64,000 nt of DNA, from assembly GCA_031549285.1 (NCBI GenBank), contig JAVBPZ010000007.1:1-64000 (forward strand), read 5' to 3'. The position numbers and the translations under genes were made by a program. Under the pieces are notes generated by a model. The model did no database searches, had not been told where the DNA came from, and saw only the letters and a list, made by a program, of their open reading frames with translations. This document shows, in pieces, positions 59,918-64,000 of the stretch. Every line of letters starts with the position of its first letter. Position 1 is the first letter of the stretch. Source of the stretch: JAAYCI01 sp031549285. GTDB lineage: Bacteria; Bacillota; Clostridia; Oscillospirales; Ruminococcaceae.

Positions 59918-61144
59918 ATGAAACGAAATGTGGAACTGTTGAGCCCGGCGGGGAATATGGAATGCCTGCAGGCTGCGCTGCGCTTTGGTGCCGACGCGGT
60001 ATACCTGGGTGGCAGGGAATTTTCCATGCGCTCGTCCAGCGATAATTTTTCGCCGAAGGAAATGGCGCAGGCGGTGCAGCTGGCGCACATGCAGGAAAAA
60101 AGGGTGTACCTGGCGCTGAACACGCTACCAACCAACAGCGAAATGGACCGCATGCCCGGCGTGTTGGCGGCGGCGCAGCAGGCGGGCGTGGATGCGTTCA
60201 TTGTGGCGGACCTGGGTGTGTTGCGGCTAGCGAAAAAAACAGCACCGGGGGTAGAGGTGCATTTTTCTACCCAGGCGGGCATTGCGAACTATGCCGCCGC
60301 CCGCATGGCGCATGAACTGGGCGCAAGCCGGGTGGTGCTGGCGCGGGAATTATCCTTGGCGGACATAGCGGAGGTGCGGGCGAAAACCCCGGTGCAGCTG
60401 GAGCTGGAGGTGTTTGTGCACGGGGCCATGTGCATGAGCGTGTCCGGACGGTGCCTGCTGTCCCAGTACATGACCGGCCGCAGTGCAAACCGTGGGAACT
60501 GCGCGCAAAGCTGCCGCTGGAAATACAGCCTGCATGAAGAAAAGCGCCCGGGACAGTGGTTTGAAATAAGCGAAGAAGAACACGGCAGCTACATTATGAG
60601 TGCGGACGATTTATGCGCAGCGCCATTTTTGGACCAGGTGCTGGCGGCAGGCGCCACCAGCCTGAAGATAGAGGGCCGGGCCAAAAGCTTTTATTATGTG
60701 GCCAGCACCACGGCGGCGTACCGTGCGGCGCTGGACGCAGCCCTGGCGGCGGGGCCGGGCGCGTACGTGTGCCCGGATTTTACACGAGAAGAACTGGAAA
60801 AAACCAGCCACCGGCCCTATTCGCTGGGTTTTTTCCTGGGGCGCGAAAACGCCACCCAAAGCCCGCACCGGGGGGATTACATCCGCGGGTGGCAGGTGGT
60901 GGCGGTGGTGCGGCAGCAGGCCGGGGACCGGCTGGCCTGTGTGCAGCGCGGGAAGTTTGTGCTAGGGGAAACGCTGGAGGCGCTGCTGCCCGGCGGGCGT
61001 ACCGTGCGGTTTGTCCCGGAAAGCATATGGGACGAAAATGGGGCGGAAATACCTGCGACACCGCACCCAAAGATGCTGTTTTCTTTGCCGGCGGTGGCGG
61101 GTGAGGTATTCCCGGAGGGAACCATTCTGCGGCGCGAAGTATGA
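59918..61144 (+). CDS. Peptidase U32 family protein (TrhP-like)
   Basis: The 408-residue protein starts with the U32 block ELLSPAGNMECLQAALRFGADAVYLGG and carries the family cysteines in the segment EVFVHGAMCMSVSGRC, continuing to the C-x3-C pair in GNCAQSC (~residues 165-200). U32 proteins were named peptidases, but TrhP (YegQ, and the Bacillus homologues YrrN/YrrO beside mltG) act in 5-hydroxyuridine formation at tRNA position 34. The position after mltG favours this role. The ribosome binding site is weak (GTGGGAT). Confidence 0.9.
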   Translation: MKRNVELLSPAGNMECLQAALRFGADAVYLGGREFSMRSSSDNFSPKEMAQAVQLAHMQEKRVYLALNTLPTNSEMDRMPGVLAAAQQAGVDAFIVADLGVLRLAKKTAPGVEVHFSTQAGIANYAAARMAHELGASRVVLARELSLADIAEVRAKTPVQLELEVFVHGAMCMSVSGRCLLSQYMTGRSANRGNCAQSCRWKYSLHEEKRPGQWFEISEEEHGSYIMSADDLCAAPFLDQVLAAGATSLKIEGRAKSFYYVASTTAAYRAALDAALAAGPGAYVCPDFTREELEKTSHRPYSLGFFLGRENATQSPHRGDYIRGWQVVAVVRQQAGDRLACVQRGKFVLGETLEALLPGGRTVRFVPESIWDENGAEIPATPHPKMLFSLPAVAGEVFPEGTILRREV

Positions 61145-61192
61145 GGGAATTTTTTCTTTCTGCGCGAACCGGCACAAGAGTTGGAAAAGAGT

Positions 61193-61219
61193 AAAAGCCC
61201 GCCAAATGGCGGGCTTTTT
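61193..61219 (+). terminator. Intrinsic terminator after the U32 gene
   Basis: AAAAGCCCGCC / GGCGGGCTTTT with loop AAAT and five T residues; the A-run makes it usable on both strands. Confidence 0.92.
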
Positions 61220-61347
61220 GTACCGGAAAGATATGGCGGAATGTGTTCTGTTTGATAGGGCAGTTAGTCTTTTAAAGTTGCAGCGAAGGAAGCGACAGAT
61301 GCGGTTTGCGCTGCCCGCTGCCCACGGTACCTGCGGCGGGAAAAGCA

Positions 61348-62481
61348 TTATGGTGCTGGCGGGTGGGCATGGGTTTTCCACCAGGTGGAGACGGTGTCCT
61401 GCGGTGCGGTGAACCGGCGTCCCGCAAACGCGGCCAGGGTATTGCCGTCCGGCAGGCTTTCCGCAAAGGCAAGGCTATGCGCGCACAGCAGCTGGCCCAC
61501 CTGGCCGAACCGGCGGTTGGCGGCTGGGTTGCCGTATTTTACATCCCCCAGCAGCGGTGCGCCCAGAAAAGCCAAATGTGCGCGGATCTGGTGGGTGCGC
61601 CCGGTGATAAGGTTTATTTCGCACAGCGAAAGGCCACCGTGTGTTTCCAGCACCGACACGCCGGTGGTAATAGGCTTTTTTCCATTGTGTTCTGGCTGGC
61701 CGTTTGGCACGCCGCTGTGCGCGGAGTAAGGCGGGCTGCCTTTCACGGCGCTTGCTTGGGCTTCTTCCAGGGTGTTTGCCGGAGCGCTTTCCAGAGTAAC
61801 CGGCGCCCAGGCTGTAACCTGCACGGTTTTTGCGGCCTTGTCCCGCGCCAGCAGGGCGTGGTGCACCCCCTGCGGCGGGGTGCCCACGGTAATGCCCAGA
61901 TAGGTTTTTTGTATATATCCCTGCCGCAGCAGGGCGTTTGCGTCGCGCAAGGCAGGGTAGGTTTTTGCCACCAGAACCAGGCCCTCGGTGCCGCGGTCCA
62001 GCCGGTTGCACAGGGCGGGGGCAAAGCCATTTTCAGCCGTAGGCGAAAAATCCCCCCGCTGAATCAGCGCGCTGGTATACTGGCCCAGCAGCGAAGGCGC
62101 GCCGGAAACATCACTGTGGGACAACAGGCCCACAGGCTTAAACAATACCGCCATGTGTTCGTTTTCGAACAGAATTTCAAATGAAGGTGTGGGATCGCCC
62201 ATGGCGGCGGAACCGGAAACGAGGTTTGCCGGGCAAGGGGCATCTTTTTTTGGATGGCTGCCCGGCATATCGGCCGCGAAAAATTCATCATTCAGGTATA
62301 ACTGAACAAGATCCCCCTGCTGCAGCCGTGCATCCGGCGCGGCTTTTTTGCCGTTCACCTTAATGCGTCCTGTGCGAAAACTTTTGTACAGCACAGAGTT
62401 TGGCAGGTGATGCGTAACGCGCAGCACAAACCGGGACAGGCGCATTTCCGCGTCGTTGGCACTGGCGGTAAAGCTCTTCAC
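61348..62481 (-). CDS. RluA family pseudouridine synthase
   Basis: The 377-residue protein has an N-terminal S4-like RNA-binding domain (R-L-S-R-F-V ... G-R-I-K-V-N-G-K) and the RluA catalytic motif NRLDRGTEGLVLVAK, whose Asp is the nucleophile. GRTHQIRAHLAFLGAPLLGD near the C-terminus completes the family pattern. It isomerises specific uridines in rRNA or tRNA; the target is not predictable. Two extra loops (~residues 75-100 and ~245-275) are not typical. AGAGGTG sits 5 bases before GTG 62481; the upstream ATG (62517) has no site. Confidence 0.92.
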   Translation of the reverse strand: MKSFTASANDAEMRLSRFVLRVTHHLPNSVLYKSFRTGRIKVNGKKAAPDARLQQGDLVQLYLNDEFFAADMPGSHPKKDAPCPANLVSGSAAMGDPTPSFEILFENEHMAVLFKPVGLLSHSDVSGAPSLLGQYTSALIQRGDFSPTAENGFAPALCNRLDRGTEGLVLVAKTYPALRDANALLRQGYIQKTYLGITVGTPPQGVHHALLARDKAAKTVQVTAWAPVTLESAPANTLEEAQASAVKGSPPYSAHSGVPNGQPEHNGKKPITTGVSVLETHGGLSLCEINLITGRTHQIRAHLAFLGAPLLGDVKYGNPAANRRFGQVGQLLCAHSLAFAESLPDGNTLAAFAGRRFTAPQDTVSTWWKTHAHPPAP

Positions 62482-62510
62482 CACATCACCTCTTTTCGGG
62501 CTGAAAAGTC

Positions 62511-62539
62511 TTTTCATTTTGGGCCATAAAAGGTATAAT
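62511..62539 (+). promoter_or_regulatory. Promoter of radC-uvrB
   Basis: TTTTCA (62511-62516), a 17-bp spacer, perfect TATAAT (62534-62539), 95 bases upstream of radC. Confidence 0.7.
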
Positions 62540-62633
62540 AGAAAACAGTGGGGCGCTTGCCCCCATTTTTGTGTTCACGGCTGAATTTAGTATAGCGCAG
62601 GTGTTGCCTGCACGCAAGACAGGAGGGATCACG

Positions 62634-63329
62634 ATGGGGGTGCACGATGGTCATCGTGACCGGTTGCGTGCGCGTTTTTTAAAAGAAGGATTGGCCGGGT
62701 TTGAGGAGCACAACGCGCTGGAACTGCTGCTGTTTTATGCGCGGCCCCGCTGTGACACAAACGAGATTGCCCACGCGCTGATAAAGCGGTTTGGCAGTTT
62801 TTCCGCGGTGCTGGACGCGCCGGTGGAGGAACTGGTGCAGGTGCCGGGCATGGGCCACACCAGCGCGGTGCTGCTGAAGCTGGCCCCACAGGTGGGTGCA
62901 TATTATCTGGAAAACCGCACGGCGCCGGGGGCAATACTGAACACCACCGAGAGCGCCGGAGAGTTTTTCCTGCCGAAGTTCCTGGGCAAAAAGAACGAGG
63001 AAGTATACGTGGCGGCGCTGGACGACAAGCGCAAGGTGCTGCGCTGTGTGCGCATTAGCGAGGAAGGCATTGTGAACGCGGTGCCAATATCGGTGAGGCG
63101 TATTGTGGCGGAGGCGGTGGCGGCAAATGCCACCGGCATGGTGCTGGCGCACAACCATCCCGGGGGCCTTGCCTTGCCGTCGGCGAACGACAAACTGGCC
63201 ACACGGCAGGCATACCAGGCGCTAAAGCTGATTAACGTGCAGCTGGTGGACCACATTGTGGTGGCGGATGGAGATTTTGTCTCTATGGCGGACAGCGGGT
63301 ATATCGAGATGCTGCGGCAGAGCATGTAA
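62634..63329 (+). CDS. radC: RadC family (JAB/MPN) protein
   Basis: The 231-residue protein has an N-terminal helix-hairpin-helix region (PVEELVQVPGMGHTSAVLL, ~residues 60-80) and the JAMM metal motif VLAHNHPGGLALPSANDKLAT (~165-185). Despite the name, its role in DNA repair is not established. AGGAGG lies 9 bases before ATG 62634; the earlier in-frame ATG 62571 has no site. It precedes uvrB by 68 bases, probably in the same unit. Confidence 0.95.
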   Translation: MGVHDGHRDRLRARFLKEGLAGFEEHNALELLLFYARPRCDTNEIAHALIKRFGSFSAVLDAPVEELVQVPGMGHTSAVLLKLAPQVGAYYLENRTAPGAILNTTESAGEFFLPKFLGKKNEEVYVAALDDKRKVLRCVRISEEGIVNAVPISVRRIVAEAVAANATGMVLAHNHPGGLALPSANDKLATRQAYQALKLINVQLVDHIVVADGDFVSMADSGYIEMLRQSM

Positions 63330-63397
63330 GCTGGTAGGGAAAAACCACCAGCAAACAAAAGCAAACACAACAAGCACCACAGACAAAAGGAATGTGT

Positions 63398-64000
63398 ATG
63401 AAAGACCAATATAAACTGGTTTCGAGCTTTGTGCCCACCGGCGACCAGCCGGCGGCCATAGACGCGCTGAGCGAAGGTGTGGTGAAGGGGTATAAGGGCC
63501 AAACATTGTTGGGCGTTACCGGCAGCGGAAAGACCTTTACCATGGCAAATATTATTGCCAACACAAACCGCCCGGCGCTGGTGCTGGCGCACAACAAGAC
63601 CCTGGCGGCACAACTGTGTACCGAGTTCCGGGAATTTTTCCCCGAAAACGCGGTGGAGTATTTCGTCAGCTATTATGACTATTACCAGCCGGAGGCGTAT
63701 ATTCCGTCCTCCGACACCTACATCGAAAAGGACAGCGCCATCAACGACGAGATAGACCGCCTGCGCCACAGTGCCACTTCCTCGCTTTCCGAGCGGCGGG
63801 ACGTTATTATTGTGGCGTCGGTGTCCTGTATCTATTCGCTGGGTGATCCCATTGACTACCGCAGCATGGTCATTTCCCTGCGGCCGGGCATGAAGATGGA
63901 ACGAAACAAACTGCTGGCCCGGCTGGTGGATTTACAGTACGAGCGCAACGACGTGAACTTTGTGCGGAACAAGTTCCGTGTAAAAGGGGATATTGTGGAA
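63398..64000 (+). CDS. uvrB: Excinuclease UvrB, 3' end outside the window
   Basis: The first 201 codons of UvrB are present. UvrB verifies damage in nucleotide excision repair. The start MKDQYKLVSSFVPTGDQPAAI is followed by Walker A GVTGSGKTFTMAN (~residues 38-50) and the beta-hairpin segment VEYFVSYYDYYQPEAYIP (~88-105) used to probe damaged DNA. AAAGG lies 7 bases before ATG 63398; an in-frame ATG at 63392 is too close to the site. The frame is open at the window edge. Confidence 0.97.
   Translation, partial: MKDQYKLVSSFVPTGDQPAAIDALSEGVVKGYKGQTLLGVTGSGKTFTMANIIANTNRPALVLAHNKTLAAQLCTEFREFFPENAVEYFVSYYDYYQPEAYIPSSDTYIEKDSAINDEIDRLRHSATSSLSERRDVIIVASVSCIYSLGDPIDYRSMVISLRPGMKMERNKLLARLVDLQYERNDVNFVRNKFRVKGDIVE

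Noticed and set aside
1..64000. CRISPR arrays, insertion sequences or prophage genes
   Set aside because: No regularly spaced direct repeats, transposase, integrase or phage structural genes were found.

Overview
The window is a 64 kb chromosomal stretch from a GC-rich Firmicute of the class Clostridia, most likely the Oscillospiraceae/Ruminococcaceae gut group. The evidence is: sigma-A promoters close to TTGACA-17-TATAAT; GGAGG-type ribosome binding sites; Firmicute operon orders (dnaG-rpoD, recA-recX-rimO-pgsA-cysS, mltG beside a U32 peptidase gene); an S-box (SAM-I) leader on metK; and gut-associated families such as a bacterial serpin, InlB-type repeats, DUF5685 and Na+-pumping decarboxylase subunits. 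Assignment to a genus is not possible from the sequence alone. It reads as core chromosome. I see no insertion sequence, prophage, integrase or CRISPR array.

Layout. 1-3.4 kb: the 3' end of a surface protein with InlB-type repeats, a tRNA-Ala(GGC) on the minus strand with its own promoter and a shared terminator, and an ornithine cyclodeaminase-family enzyme. 3.6-7.1 kb: comM-like ATPase, a lower-GC GNAT acetyltransferase and a dGTPase. 7.3-11.3 kb: dnaG, rpoD, a small GNAT and a cysteine-rich Rrf2 regulator. 11.5-19.4 kb: rpoB and rpoC behind a consensus promoter. 19.4-27.8 kb: a polytopic membrane protein with a very long acidic/Ala-Pro tail, then recA, recX, rimO, pgsA and cysS. 27.9-28.4 kb: two very small single-span membrane proteins. 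28.7-34.7 kb, minus strand: a serine hydrolase, glmS, and a three-gene unit (DUF5685 protein, degenerate J-domain protein with a cysteine-packed tail, small membrane protein).

35-42 kb: lysA, rmuC, a serpin lipoprotein, a Pr6Pr-like membrane protein, and riboswitch-controlled metK. 42.3-46.6 kb: recD2-comF, then a peroxide-response unit (glutathione peroxidase, TSCPD protein, OhrR-type MarR regulator). 46.7-50.2 kb: a two-domain PPK2 phosphotransferase, and the gamma and beta subunits of a Na+-translocating decarboxylase. 50.6-56.7 kb: pcrA, then thyX-tmk-DUF2156-GNAT, tightly packed. 56.8-64 kb: a zinc-ribbon/basic-linker/membrane protein, a DJ-1 family protein, mltG, a U32 peptidase, an RluA-type pseudouridine synthase, radC, and the 5' part of uvrB, which runs off the window.

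DNA replication and repair genes are unusually concentrated here (dnaG, recA, recX, rmuC, recD2, pcrA, radC, uvrB, comM, comF, dgt, thyX, tmk). The least explained items are: two intergenic cloverleaf-like structures, each with three hairpins closed by an outer stem; the DUF5685/J-domain/membrane trio; an OadB-like IGGADGPT motif at the N-terminus of RmuC; and several membrane proteins with long low-complexity tails.
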